From contig NC_051132.1 in NCBI RefSeq assembly GCF_014839805.1, positions 2,728,001 to 2,792,000 on the forward strand: a DNA stretch of 64,000 nucleotides, given 5' to 3'. Position 1 is the first letter of the stretch; each line of letters opens with the position of its first letter. Below, in pieces: positions 11,690-22,599 of this stretch. The notes beneath the pieces were generated by a model. The model was not told where the DNA came from. It did no database searches and worked only from the letters and a program-made list of their open reading frames with translations. Both the position numbers and the translations under genes were made by a program. The DNA is from Manduca sexta (lineage: Eukaryota > Arthropoda > Insecta > Lepidoptera > Sphingidae).

Positions 11690-11848
11690 CTGGGCTCGTA
11701 CCACAGCGCCTGATAGTAAATGGAGTATGGTTGAAATAGAGTTTCGATTACCCATCGCCAGACGACATAATTATGCCGGCCTGTTTGAAACCCAATATAC
11801 TCAGGCTGATCCCGAGCGCGACACTGACGAGGGCCTCTATAGCGGGTT
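11690..11848 (+). mobile_element. Family-B repeat, truncated
   Basis: It contains CAGACGACATAATTATGCCG, GCCTGTTTGAAACCC, CAGGCTGATCCCGAGCGCGA and the end AGCGGGTTTT. It abuts the (ATC)n tail of the LINE fragment that follows, so one element inserted at or beside the other. Confidence 0.75.
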
Positions 11849-11985
11849 TTCATCATCATCATCATCTCAGTCACAGGAAGTCCACTGCTGAACATAGGCC
11901 TCCCCCAGGATCTCCACGTCGACCTGTTGGAAGCGGCCTGCATCCAGCGACTTCCTACGACCTTAGCCAGGTCCTTATGTACTAT
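11849..11985 (-). mobile_element. LINE 3' end: ORF C-terminus plus (GAT)n tail
   Basis: The minus frame reads GSRWMQAASNRSTWRSWGRP and runs into (GAT)n. The W.QAA..RS.W pattern is that of LINE C-termini and aligns with the copy at 10112-10235. The 105-codon frame 11674-11991 combines this fragment with the neighbouring family-B repeat and is not a gene. Confidence 0.6.
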
Positions 11986-12085
11986 AACCACTAGCTGGGC
12001 ATATACAAATATTCTACCACAAGGAGGGCGAGTTACGTATCAAATAGCGGAACCTCCCCCTTATATATCCTACCACCCTTATACA

Positions 12086-12900
12086 TCATAATCTAGGTTA
12101 CTATTTTTCGTGCTCACTCCAATATAGTTCATCATAATTATACAAAAATACCCTCACAAACCCTTGAAACATCACGCGAACTAATCCGAAATAGTAGTGA
12201 AAAACATCCATTATCATGTCCCATATTTGTGTGCGATAATTAGCGATCGTTAATCACTCGACTCGTTAGTGGCGACGTGTATTGGCTCTAATGTTGCCTG
12301 ACAGCGGCCTCGCGGCTACTTAGCACTTATGGTTAGGGGTTTTTAACGTAGGTGGCTGTGATACCAGCTTCCCTTTTATGTTTATTTACGTTTGTCTTTT
12401 TTAAATTGGCCGCGATATGTTAACTAAGGCATTTTTTCGCCTCGAATTACCTTTTGAAAAATTTCACCCTTCGCAACTGGTGGTATAGAGTCCGGTAGAT
12501 ACTCCTGCATTGTCTATTTCTGTCAAGCAATATTTGGTTTGAAGTATATTGTAATTTGCTGGGTATAGTGGCACTATATCTAACGTTTCAGGTCTCAGGT
12601 AACAAATGCAGTGTCCGTATAAAAAAACCTATTCATTGACGTATATTCTATTGACATCCGTTCATATAAACTATTTGTTCAAAATCTGGAGTATAAGTAA
12701 AATGGCAACCAATACCAGATTGCAGTACACTTCAGTTGAACACATTGAGAGTTCGGAACGCCAGATCTAGTACGTAGTACATATCGATGTACCTATTAAA
12801 CTCCATCTAAACCTCAGATCACTGTTTGCTGTGGCCTGAGATCTAAACGGAAATATTGCGACATTATACTTGGGATTAGTAATAACATTTCCTACGGCGC
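12086..12900. other. Intergenic or intronic DNA, nothing recognised
   Basis: Apart from a weak family-B trace near 12055-12075 (TATATATCCTACCACCC), I see no repeat or gene. Confidence 0.45.
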
Positions 12901-12920
12901 ATCCATTGTCATTTAGACAG

Positions 12921-13040
12921 GTTGGAATCACGGAAGCCGATCTGCAAGACCTTGGATTAGCTAGATTACAAGATATTTTCCGGACATTTCGCTACGTGAT
13001 CGCATTGATAATTATTTTAAATTTATTAATTTTATTCAAG
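12921..13040 (+). CDS. Candidate internal exon (weak)
   Basis: A 40-codon segment between a possible acceptor (ATTTAGACAG) and a possible donor (TTCAAG|GTGGAT), in phase 0 at both ends. It reads VGITEADLQDLGLARLQDIF, then a short basic stretch, then a hydrophobic run of about 15 residues that could span a membrane. The first half resembles the GI..EDL..LG pattern of SAM-domain helices, but lacks the usual GHR. The tract before the acceptor is only moderately pyrimidine-rich. The open frame itself covers 12870-13088. Confidence 0.2.
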
Positions 13041-13375
13041 GTGGATGTGATGTTTTCTGTGGCCGATGTTTTCTTGGTTTTATTGTAAAGTTGGAAAATG
13101 TTAAGAATTTACGAAATAAAAACAAATTATATTCAAGTTAGATTGTATTTTTTCTCATGCAGTTTGATTATTGTCTGTATCTAAGAGATTAAACAAATGG
13201 GAGCTAATATAGTTGGTGAAATATGGATTGATTACCTCTGCCTACCCCTGAAAAGTGAGAAAAGCGTGCTACAGTTAAGTTCATTTAACAAATAAAAACA
13301 ACACTTGTAGTTGACGTAAGTTTTTGATAACGAAACGAGCAACTGAACGAATTATTTTTATATACCGCCAATAAT

Positions 13376-13525
13376 TGCACCCCATTGCTCGGCAACTAGT
13401 CTACTGGTGGTAGGTCTCTCATATATGAGTCCGCCTGGGTAGGTACCACCGCAATGTCTTTTTCTGCCACCAAGCAGCAGTGTGTAGTCACTGTTGTGTT
13501 CGGGTATAAAGGACATTGTAGCCAG
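13376..13525 (-). mobile_element. Family-A repeat, 3' half
   Basis: The minus strand reads CTGGCTACAATGTCC, then CACAACAGTGACTACACACT, then GCTTGGTGGCAGAAAAAGAC, then CCTACCCAGGCGGACTCAT. This matches the 3' half of the copies at 24937 and 59288. The 75-codon minus frame 13358-13585 runs through it. Confidence 0.8.
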
Positions 13526-13917
13526 CGTAAGTACAAAAACTAGTGAGCAAAAGAATAAGCCTAGTATTTTGCTAAATTTTTCCATTTATTTAAAAGTGAC
13601 TCTAAGTACGCCTATATAGAATGTTATACAATATTTTCATGCAAGAGAAATTACTTGGTCAAGGAATTCATAATAAAGAAAGTAATATTCAAATACCTAG
13701 AATTATGTTTTCGCAAAGATAAAATAATTGACAGTTTTTTCTTGGAAACGATCATTGAAATGTTAATTATTTCAACAGAAATAATGTCATTATATATTTA
13801 TTTGTTTATTGTTTATTATTACTTAAAAGTTGATTCATTACAGAAGAATTTTACCTATACTATGCGCTAAATAAATAAAAACATTTTCTAAAGATATTTC
13901 TTTAGCATTAATCCCTA
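13526..13917. other. No feature seen
   Basis: AT-rich. The frame 13655-13870 is rich in Ile, Lys and Tyr and is not supported. Confidence 0.5.
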
Positions 13918-14050
13918 ACAATTCTCCGTGAGAATTTCAAAGGGGTTTAGTCTAATTCCCACTAGACCAGGGTAGTAGACCTAACCCTTTTAGTACTACA
14001 GCAGGCCCTAGCCTAGTGTGACAATACGTAAATAATACAGGGTTAATTTT
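13918..14050 (+). mobile_element. SINE-2 fragment, diverged
   Basis: GAGAATTTCAAAGG, CCCACTAGACCAGGGTAGTA, AGTACTACAGCAGGCCC and AATACAGGGTTAAT follow the order of the SINE-2 body. It is headless and more diverged than the copy at 20567. Confidence 0.6.
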
Positions 14051-14490
14051 CTTGTAGTGCCTCTCCAGTGAAGATTGGCAGTCAGCCCAGAGCTTCTTTT
14101 GTCCTTTACAAGGCGAAATATTTATACCCTTCAAATCCTACTCGCGGATGTTCCGGAACCATGATTTTTTTCATAATTTCTATGGTTTATGTTTGAGATT
14201 GGAATAGATAGGTCACGGGACGGAATCATGAAGGATGCAGTCTTTGAAACATCGAGAGAAAATTAAATTTTAAAACACTGCGATAAATACAAAAACTAAT
14301 TTTGTTTCGACATTATTTCCTTCGACCGGTTTTCCTTTGGCCACTACTTTTTCCATTAGTAAAAGGAGTTCGTACATATCACAAATATGCAAGTTTCAGT
14401 GCTAATATTATTTTATTTTGTTAGTACTTTACTAATATTATAACTGAAAAAGTTTGTGTAAACCTTTGGAGGTTTATTCGCAAATTTTGT

Positions 14491-14937
14491 TGATGTGACA
14501 CTATCTTGGACACTTTTTATCTCGGGAACTTGCAGAAGACTGCCGGAAAATCTGTAGGCGGGTTAAACCGCGAGCAAAGCCTAGTCTTCAACTGTAAACC
14601 CTCTAATTAGCAGTGATGTGGGACACTGATAATATATTGGACATTTTTTTTGTCTCGGCAACTTGCAGAACACACACCATCACGCATTTATCCCCGAAGG
14701 GGTATGCAGAGGTGCAACCAGGGCATCCACTTTTCGTCAAGTGTGTTCCGTCCCATGATGTGATAGGGGGCGAGCCTATCGCCATTTCGGGCACAAATTC
14801 CAGACTCAGGGCTGATATTGAGCAGAAAAACCCAAGTATCACTTAACTTAACTTGCAAAAAACTGCCGTAAAAGTTGTTAACGGGCCAAACCGCGAGCAA
14901 AACCTAGTCTTTTAATGTAAACCCTCTAATTAACGGG
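14491..14937 (+). mobile_element. Tandem duplicate carrying two Helitron-like 3' ends
   Basis: Two copies of one segment of about 115 bp lie head to tail (14491-14612 and 14613-14937, the second enlarged by an insertion). Both contain TCTCGG(G/C)AACTTGCA, CTGCCG(G/T)AAAA, AAACCGCGAGCAAA(G/A)CCTAG and TGTAAACCCTCTAATTA. The CCGCGAGCAAA..CTAG|T end resembles the 3' terminus of the Helitrons at 16095 and 33307. The shared sequence runs past CTAG, so the repeat arose by segmental duplication, not by two insertions. Confidence 0.65.
14668..14849 (-). mobile_element. SINE-1 copy inserted in the duplicated segment
   Basis: The minus strand runs from GGGTTTTTCTGCTCAATATC through CATCACATCATGGGACGGAA to TACCCCTTCGGGGATAAATG. 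AACTTGCA flanks it on both sides (14660-14667 and 14850-14857) as a target-site duplication. The tRNA head is missing, so the copy is 5'-truncated. The frames at 14603-14900 are repeat artefacts. Confidence 0.8.
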
Positions 14938-15100
14938 TAGACAAGGCCATGTGTGCAGTATCAGTAATCCCCTCACTTGTTATCAGTAGTACGAACGCTA
15001 AGCTTTTTATCATGCTGTTTTGTGATACGGCTGGCCCGACACCTAGATTATTATAAAGTGTTATTTTCCAAGTGTGCATAGATAAATGAAAATGTGTGCT

Positions 15101-15290
15101 TTAGTGGCGTGGTTTTATTGGGTACTGAGGTCCTGGGTTCGAATCCCAAGTCGCACAAACTGACATTGAGTTTTTCTGCTCAGAAATTGTGCTCGATTTG
15201 GCCATGGTCCACAAAACACACTGGTGTAATACGGATGCACTGATTGCACCTCTGCTTATCCCTTAGGAGATAAAGGCGTGATGTGTGTAT
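15101..15290 (+). mobile_element. SINE-1, full length with tRNA-like head
   Basis: The head has TTAGTGGCGTGGTTTTATTG near the A box and GGGTTCGAATCCC (15135-15147) as an excellent B box. These are the internal RNA polymerase III promoter of a tRNA-derived SINE. The body carries GAGTTTTTCTGCTCAGAAAT and GGTGTAATACGGATGCAC, and ends AAAGGCGTGATGTGTGTAT. It is not a functional tRNA, because no acceptor stem closes. Confidence 0.8.
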
Positions 15291-15299
15291 CTTTTGATA

Positions 15300-16090
15300 G
15301 TTTTTTCTGTTGAAAATGTGTTTAATTCAATTTTTTGTTAAACAAATTCAAAACTTAAATACATGTCATAATTTGCTTTGTCGAAAAGATGTATTTATCA
15401 TGTAAATAACTTGAGAAATACCCATCTAAACATTATAGAGATATTTGCAAACTACAATTTTAAATAGTAATGAAACTTATGCAAATAATTGTTATATTAT
15501 TTGATGCAAAATGATAAAACATATTATATGTTACCTACTCTTATATTCATACTTAACATGACTATAATAGACATATTTTCATTTAATATCTTGTCATTAC
15601 TTTGAGCGGCAGACACTATCAGCTATAACGCTGCATCTACATTGTAGTATAAACCTTGAATAAGTCTAAATGTACCCTAACATTAGCGAACAAATTCGCA
15701 TGAGTACAAAACAATTTTAATTAAAACTTCAATTATTAATAGCGGTTATCGCTTATCTACGTACAGACGGCATAGCACCTGTTTCCGTACAAACCGGACT
15801 GGGCTAGAGAAAACCCGCCATACAGCCATCGCACGCATACGCGTTTATACAGAGAATAGCCCCGGTTTTAATTTATAATGTTCGTGGGTTCACGAAAACA
15901 AATTGCCAATAAGTTCGTGTACCAATTCGCACGTTTGGCGATTATAAATTCGAATAGCCGGACTTTAAATTGTACGGTTGGTTGCACAGCCAAGTCACAA
16001 AATCCTTGTAAGTTGTATTAAGGTTGAGATTTATTAAGCAAACTTGGATCATGGATGTAAATGTGAACGAAAAATTATTTATAATTATTA
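15300..16090. other. AT-rich spacer, no gene
   Basis: No supported feature. A GC-richer pocket at 15750-15870 has no recognisable content. Confidence 0.45.
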
Positions 16091-16438
16091 ATTACTAGCT
16101 TTTGCCCGCGGCTCCGCCCGCGTTATAAAGTTTTTCTGGCTAAAGTTTTCCGTTATAAAAGTCACGCTATATATTTTCCCGGGAGCCTATGTCCTTCCCA
16201 GGGTCTCAAACTGTCTCCATACCAAATTTTATCCTAATACGTTGGGTAGTTTTTGAGTTTAACACGTTCGGGCAGACCGATGCAGCGGGGGACTTTGTTT
16301 TTATGATATAATTTTGTAGAACTTTTAAGAGGAACAATCCCGTCATACATTATTGTTGCATAACTTTAACCGTTTACGCAGCGCACGCAACAGAAGCTCT
16401 CAAAACTAATAAATTGTCCCCGTTTTTGCATCATGTTT

Positions 16439-16684
16439 CATTACTGCTCCGCTCCTATTGGTCATAGCGTGACGATATATAACCTATAGCACTCCAGGAA
16501 CAAAGGGCTATCCAACACAAAAATATTTTTTCAGTTCGAACCGGTAGTTCCTGAGATTAGCGATTACTGCTCCGCTCCTATTGGGTATAGCGTGATGATA
16601 TATAGCCTATAGCACTCCACGAACATAGGGCTATCCAACACAAAAAGAATTTTTCAGTTTGGACCGGTAGTTCCTGAGATTAGC
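16439..16684. repeat. Two tandem 123-bp units inside the Helitron
   Basis: Units start at 16439 and 16562, each with TTACTGCTCCGCTCCTATTG, then TATAGCCTATAGCACTCCA(C/G) and GACCGGTAGTTCCTGAGATT or close variants. The same unit is repeated five times in the sister element. Confidence 0.9.
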
Positions 16685-16689
16685 GCGTT

Positions 16690-16753
16690 CAAACAAACAA
16701 ACAAACAAACAAACAAACAAACAAACAAACAAACAAACAAACAAACAAACAAA
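16690..16753. repeat. (CAAA)n microsatellite
   Basis: An uninterrupted CAAA tract of about 16 units. It is part of the Helitron terminus and shorter in the sister copy (34261-34303). Confidence 0.95.
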
Positions 16754-16799
16754 CTCTTCAGCTTTATATAATAGTATAGATTACACGCGTTCTATTTTT

Positions 16800-18455
16800 G
16801 AAAAACATATTTTTTTCTGCGGAAATGTAAAAAAGAATGGCATAGAGCAGATATATATTTTTAAATTACTTTATAAAACTAAATCTTATAAATCAATTTA
16901 TAATTATAAAGAACGAGGACTTGATCTAATTCTCTCATTTGAATTAATTTTAAAATCGTACAAACATGTCTTTGTATGGAAACAAGTTCATGCCATCTCT
17001 ATCATATATGGCTATTCACTGAATGCGTCATGGACACTAAAATAGTCTTCATTTCTTAAGAGCATTGTTTGGACTATGTAGGCGATTGTAAACGTCCTTT
17101 TGATACTCAAATACCACAACTAAATTGGAATAAACAAAGAGTAGTTCATGTTCGAGTAGAAAAAAAGTCGGTTAATATTTTTACTAAGTTAAAATCTAGC
17201 ATCAAATAGACGTTTCTAACTTTATGAAGGTCCCGCAGGAAGCTTATTAATTATAATTATTGATCCAAGATTTTCAAGGGAAAACAAACCCCTTACTGTT
17301 CTAAGGTAGAGTCTTATATTTAAACGTGGCCAGAAATTAGTTCTAAATAGAACATTCTAGATTTAAAGTATCCGTTACTCGTCAATAAAATTTCACCTCT
17401 ACCAACTTAATAGCCGTCCGAGTCTAAGTATATCTCGGTAGCAATGAGTCTGTGATAAAATTCATCAACATCAAAGCGAACAATGTAAATTAGATATGTA
17501 ATTACATACATTTGAAGGTATTGGCGCACCGGACTATTGGAACAAGGGCGCGGCCTTGTCTCGGGGATTGGGTTTCTGCTGTACACCCGTCCGCGCAACG
17601 AGACACACCTGTACAACGCTCACGATTCGATGTTTACACGAAACTTGCGTAGCAAATTGTATCGAATTATTTTCCTATTAATCCTTGTCTTTATTCTAAA
17701 ACAAGTTTTGAATTAAGAACATCATAGACAAATTCATTCAATTTTAATATGTTTAATTTTAAATGTATATGTGTGCAATAATGTACAAGGCATCATTGTT
17801 ATTCAGCCTTATGTATATGCGGTTAGCATAATACAATTCAAATGCAAAATATCAGTTTTAACAGGATGTAGAGACGATTAAATAACGAAGGTCACGAGGC
17901 GGTAACCGTGTATCTAAGTAAAAAATTAATTCAAAAACCAACCAATTATATTATGTGACGAATAATGGCCAGCCAACCACGGTCAAGAGCTGATGATTAA
18001 TGCGCTTAGTAAAAAACTAAAATGGCGCGATTGAGGAAACAACGTTGTAGGTATCGCATTTAGTATTGCGTTGTTGGTTTTAATTTAATACTCGGTGGTT
18101 TTTTTAACGTATATCAAACCGCATCTACTTTGTTTACACGCCTCTTTATTTACCACGTCGGTGTTCTGTTCCCGCCAATTTATCTGTCAGTGGGACATTT
18201 TTTGCTGATTAATTTATAGGTTAGATTTTTCATAACAAATGAGTTTTAAACAAACAGGTTTATATTGTTGACATTATTACTTGCAACAGCTTGGATCTAC
18301 TCTTGTTTGCAAAATAAGTTAATACGACCTCTCAGGATCCCATTAATATAATGAATAAAAGATGAAGTAACATTATTTTAACAAACATAATTAATGTAAT
18401 AGCAAAAATCTTCATAAGAACCTTCATTAAATATTTTTCACAAAGCATTATGCTA
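16800..18455. other. Intergenic or intronic DNA, nothing supported
   Basis: Mostly AT-rich. A GC-rich pocket at 17515-17615 contains the minus-strand frame 17407-17616, which has no good splice signals. A YY1/Pho-like AAAATGGC lies at 18019. Confidence 0.45.
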
Positions 18456-18460
18456 CTGTA

Positions 18461-18829
18461 ATGGATTTTTCATTCCAAACAAGGTTCCATTACTTCGCTC
18501 GGCAAAACAGTGAAGATTGCATTTATTTCAAACGATTAATTAAATTTCCAATCAGACTAATCGCCATGTTGAATCGTGAAAAAAAACATGACAAGGTTCT
18601 TTATAGTGGCCAAAAGTCAACATCGTTATGCGGAAAGGCGCCTAGATGCGAACCGTTTGGGCCGTTATCTAACCGTGAAAAAATACCCACCGCGCCCGCC
18701 CACCATGCCTCTCGCTTACGGTATTTCGAACGTGCGACGGGGACAGATAGCGGGACCGGCGCGCGAACGAAAGAGAAAGACGGATTTTCGTGCGTACGCC
18801 GTCAACGCTCGGTAGTTTGGCCTAAATGA
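18461..18829 (+). other. CpG-rich pocket with overlapping open frames
   Basis: Two plus-strand frames are open here: 122 codons (18461-18829) and 79 codons (18576-18815). In the second, an ATG at about 18705 has a good context (CCACCATGC) and is followed by a basic Arg/Lys-rich tail. GC-rich DNA has few stop codons, so open frames are expected by chance. A regulatory island or a first exon is possible. Confidence 0.2.
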
Positions 18830-18954
18830 AGGTTTTATTATATTAATTGCTTCTATCATGGATTGTTTTGTTTGAAAATGTTTGTGCGCCATTCCTTTAT
18901 GTCGGCAATGCGAGGAACTTTAATATATTAATGTTTGCGCAAATAATATTGATG

Positions 18955-19105
18955 GACATTTAATTAAACACAGTGGCTTTTGTGTGCGGCCGGGGATGAT
19001 AAACAACGGGTCATTATGGCTGTTATTATGGTAAACGTGGACGGTGGACTGACCACCGGAGTCACCTGCCAGCAGGCGAGCCCGGAGGACGGTCATTAGC
19101 GATGA
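18955..19105. other. GC-rich pocket, possible conserved element
   Basis: Sharply bounded GC-rich block with AACAACGGGTCATTATGG and GGACTGACCACCGGAGTCAC. Both strands are open in the same codon register: a short plus-strand frame and the minus-strand frame 18920-19138. I cannot tell whether this is coding or a regulatory element. Confidence 0.2.
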
Positions 19106-19370
19106 CCGCTCAGTTTTTGTTTGGTTAAGTAGCCTCACTTGACATTTACATAATATTGTATGCGCTTTATTGAAATTATGTAGCGTCGACTATTAAATTT
19201 ATGACGTAAGAAATTATGTAAATTATAGGTTGTCACTGTTTTATGGTTTTGGAATTATGTAAGATGACTTTAGTCTTAACTATAGTTAATTAATAAAATA
19301 ACTTTGTCACAAATCGATAAAAATCTGACATTTCACTAAAAACTAACTATAATTATTAGAAGTGAGTATT

Positions 19371-19410
19371 TGATTCTTAAAAATATTTTTATTTACTTAG
19401 TATTTTTAAG
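19371..19410. repeat. Short perfect hairpin
   Basis: ATTCTTAAAAATA is followed about 15 bases later by its reverse complement TATTTTTAAGAAT. No T-tract or RNA gene context gives it a function. Confidence 0.6.
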
Positions 19411-20065
19411 AATGAAATTATAAAAATAAAAAATATTATAAAGTGAGAGGAAATCAATTCTAATTTTTATAATTTTACATATGTCATGTATTATTCTTCT
19501 TCTTCGTTCTCTATTAACTATAGACATCTACATTAGACGATTAATACTAAGTATCACAATAACCTTTCTACTCCGACTTCTTTTCTTATATCCATCCAAT
19601 CTGAAAGATATTGATTGTGTAGAGATAAAACCGCCATTTGTAATTATTGTTTTTTTTATTATTGTTATATCTGTGTGAGTGAATAAAATATAAACATAGT
19701 AATTATGCCCTCGATTACCTCCAAATTTGAACACTTTAATGCTTAAGCCTTTAATTACCTTCTAATTGAAAAACATCAATGCTTTGGGTATACAAACATA
19801 AACGAAGCTGCACCAGACCTTACAAGAGAAAACAGATTACCTAAACGGATGTCGCCGGCAGGAACGTAAAGTGATTTTTTGTCCAAGCTATAAATGACAA
19901 TATAATAACTCATTATGATCAAGGTTTTCGAAAGCTGAATATAGGCTCAGGTTGAAGTGGAATATACTATCTTAATGTCCTTTTAGTTTATGTACTTACA
20001 GTGTTCCTTTATTGACAGTTATAGTTATCACTTTTGTCGGAATTATGGCGTTTGTATTATTTTGT

Positions 20066-20305
20066 TATGAGACGAGCATGCCGCTCGCCTGATGGTAAGC
20101 GATACGACCGCTTGAAGGACTGAAGGTTTGAAGGACATAGCCAGTATTACTAGCCATAATCAGACTTAACATCTCATATCTCAGGATGGTGAGCGCAGTG
20201 GAATACCAAAAAATACTTTGCAATTCAAGGTGTTGAATGGTGTTTCTACTGTTTATGGGTGGTCGTTTCGCTTACCATCAGTCGAACAGCCGCTCTCATC
20301 TCAAC
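20066..20305. mobile_element. Family-A copies in inverted orientation
   Basis: A short plus-strand piece (20068-20110, GAGACGAGCATGCCGCTCGC...GGTAAGCGATACGACC) faces a nearly complete minus-strand piece (20138-20302) ending in the same terminus. The result is an imperfect terminal inverted repeat of about 40 bp around the family-A core. Confidence 0.75.
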
Positions 20306-20566
20306 ATCTGTTACATAGATAGATAATCTTGTAGCTAAATATATAGTACTGTCACTTGATTGTGCAAGAAGATGGACCGGGAGATTCTGGGTGCGAAACA
20401 TATGGAAACCCTGCGCAGGAGTTTTTCTAACACGGGATTGCCTAAAGTTCAATTAGAGTGTCTTATCAGACACGTGGCTAGCAAGAATATAACAGCGATT
20501 CCGCATACATCTGCAAGATAGATGCAGTCTGGATTCGATTCTACTTTTATCTTGCTAAGCTCTAAG

Positions 20567-20896
20567 CGGCGATAGCCTAGTTGGGTGTGGAACGGACTGC
20601 CGAGACGAATGTCCGCAGGTTCAAATCCCAAGGGCACACACCTCTGACTTTTCTAAAATCATGTGTGTATTCTTTGTGAATTATCGTTCGCTTTAACGGT
20701 GAAGGAAAACATCGTGAGGAAACCTGCACATCTGAGAAGTTCTCTATGGGAATTTCGAAGGTGTGTGAAGTCTACCAATCCGCACTAGGCCAGCGTGGTG
20801 GACTAAGGCCTAATCCCTCTCAGTTGTAGAGGAGGCCCGTGCTCAGCAGTGGGCAAGTATATAATACAGGGCTGATATTATTATTATTATTTATCT
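20567..20896 (+). mobile_element. SINE-2, full length
   Basis: The tRNA-like head has GGCGATAGCCTAGTTGGG near the A box and GCAGGTTCAAATCCCAAG (near 20606) as the B box. The body runs GGAAAACATCGTGAGGAAAC, GTGTGTGAAGTCTACCAATC, GGCCAGCGTGGTGGACTAAG, GTTGTAGAGGAGGCCCGTGC and ends AATACAGGGCTGATATTATT with an (ATT)n tail. This is the reference copy for all SINE-2 fragments in the window. Confidence 0.9.
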
Positions 20897-20899
20897 TGC

Positions 20900-21700
20900 T
20901 TGATACAATCTATTCCAGAACTTAATTAATTCCGCAGTCGCACTTTGAGGCGTTAACATAGACTGAATAATACTCATTTTGTCAATTCTCCTGTCATGTG
21001 AAATGATTTAGTTTTGCATCACGCCGGATGCGTAGCACGAAACCTTGGCGTGCGACCTGCCGTTATCACTTATCTTATCAGTGTGATTTTAGACGCGACG
21101 AGTCAAACTGTATAACACTTCCCTTATTAAACATTATTTTCCAAAACACGTAGTTGGTACAAAATAGTGTTTTACACAACTTAAAATTAAAAACAAGGTT
21201 AGAGATGCAGCGAAATACGAATACATATGTTTTGTCAATTTAGAAAAAAACCACAAGAAGACTATCAGTGCATAACATGCCGGCAAAAAGATTGGTAGGA
21301 TTTACGCACTTCTATCACATTTTAAGACACGATTCTTCTAGCATTACGAATCCTTATCGACCGTGATTTATATTTAATTTTCATCTTTAAGTTTCTTGTA
21401 CATTTGTACCAAGAGCCCTTATAGACGGTCATCTATATATTTTTTTTGATATTTGTATATAACATTTTCGTAGTATGTGTCAATTGTTGTAGTTTAAAAA
21501 TAATGTAATTAGTAAAGTGAAACCGTTTAAATTTAAATAAATAAATATATAATCATTCGTTACCAGACCAATAGCTCTTCTTGTCTGATTTAAACGTATA
21601 AAATAGTCTATTTGTAGAATAATGGAGATTAATTAAAGAATTTTCAAAAGGAGCAGTGGTATCAAATAATTACACTGCCTTCAAACAAAGAAATACAGTT
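20900..21700. other. No gene; possible retroposon tail
   Basis: AT-rich. An AAATAAATAAATATATAAT run near 21533-21552 may end an old retroposon. Confidence 0.4.
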
Positions 21701-21701
21701 T

Positions 21702-21822
21702 TTTATCCCTGAAGGGGTCGGCATAGGCTTAACAAGTGCGTACACTTTCCACCATGTGTATTCCGTCCCATGATGTGATAGGAGACAAATATATTGCCAC
21801 ATAAGGCACGAAATGAAAGCAG
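21702..21822 (-). mobile_element. SINE-1 fragment
   Basis: Recognised from CCGTCCCATGATGTGATAGG and TTATCCCTGAAGGGGTCGGC. The tRNA head is missing and the copy is more diverged than its relatives. Confidence 0.75.
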
Positions 21823-22211
21823 CTGTAATATATTAGTATAAACACACGTTGATTACAATAATGTAGTATAACACTTGATCACGTACAAAAAACTTTCTAG
21901 TTTGAAAACTAATTAATTACTACGTCGTTGTTTTCAGAACTGATGAAAAAAACTAATTAAGTTTGGCTTTGTTTCATACTGTTTAAATGAAATTCTAAAC
22001 GAAGGAAAGTTGAATTAGGTTATGAAGTATTGGTATAAGTACAAATTATGCCATCGGTTCCGAAGACCAAGATCTAAGGTAAGTTTTTTTACAAACAAGG
22101 CAAAGTGACCTCATGCAGTGTTTAGTGCATTTTTTTTCGAGCATCGTAAAGTCCCCATTGATGGTAAGTGGGTTCCCGAAGGATTGTTAACTGACGGCAT
22201 ATGTTTATCTT

Positions 22212-22336
22212 TTTTTGATACCCCACAAAATGACTCCACTGCATCTGATGGTAGATGAAGTAGCGTCTAGATTCCCGACCCCCAGAGGTTACACCTCGCC
22301 AGTCGACACGATTATGCCGGCCTGTTTGAATGCCTG
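22212..22336 (+). mobile_element. Family-B repeat, 5' half
   Basis: It contains AATGACTCCACTGCATCTGA, GGTAGATGAAGTAGCGTCTA and CAGTCGACACGATTATGCCG, and stops after GGCCTGTTTGAATG. Confidence 0.8.
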
Positions 22337-22491
22337 TATGGTGTGTGATATTCCTAAGTCAAAAACAACGTTTACTTTTCTCAATTTTACTTCGTTCTCT
22401 TCGAGGCGACGAATTCATGATTCTTCTATAATTATGGGTTTAATGAATAGTGAATATTCAACACCATTAGTTTGTCTCTAAACTTTCTAGG

Positions 22492-22580
22492 CAAGGGTAT
22501 TCCACCGTAGACCACATCATCACTTACCATCAGACGAGATAGTGGTCAAACGCAAGCCTATATTATATAAAAAAAATAAA
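22492..22580 (-). mobile_element. Family-D repeat fragment
   Basis: The minus strand reads TATATAATATAGGCTTGCG, then CTATCTCGTCTGATGGTAAG, then GATGTGGTCTACGGTGGAAT. It matches the plus-strand copy at 44542. Confidence 0.7.
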
Positions 22581-22599
22581 AAATACATAAAAACCAGTC

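Larger units (their letters stand above)
16095..16780 (-). mobile_element. Non-autonomous Helitron, 686 bp, both ends present
   Basis: On the minus strand it begins TCTATACTATTATATAAAGC preceded by A and ends GAGCCGCGGGCAAAAGCTAG followed by T. That is the A|TC...CTRR|T signature of Helitrons. A (TTTG)n tract lies near the 5' end. The interior has two tandem 123-bp units (16439-16684). There is no Rep/helicase frame, so it depends on an autonomous relative. The longer sister copy is at 33307-34327. Confidence 0.85.

Noticed and set aside
11674..11991. 105-codon minus-strand ORF
   Set aside because: It runs through a LINE 3' end and a family-B repeat. Its Met run is the translated (ATG)n microsatellite.
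15101..15175. tRNA gene
   Set aside because: It has a good B box, but the A box is degenerate, no acceptor stem pairs, and it continues into a SINE body.
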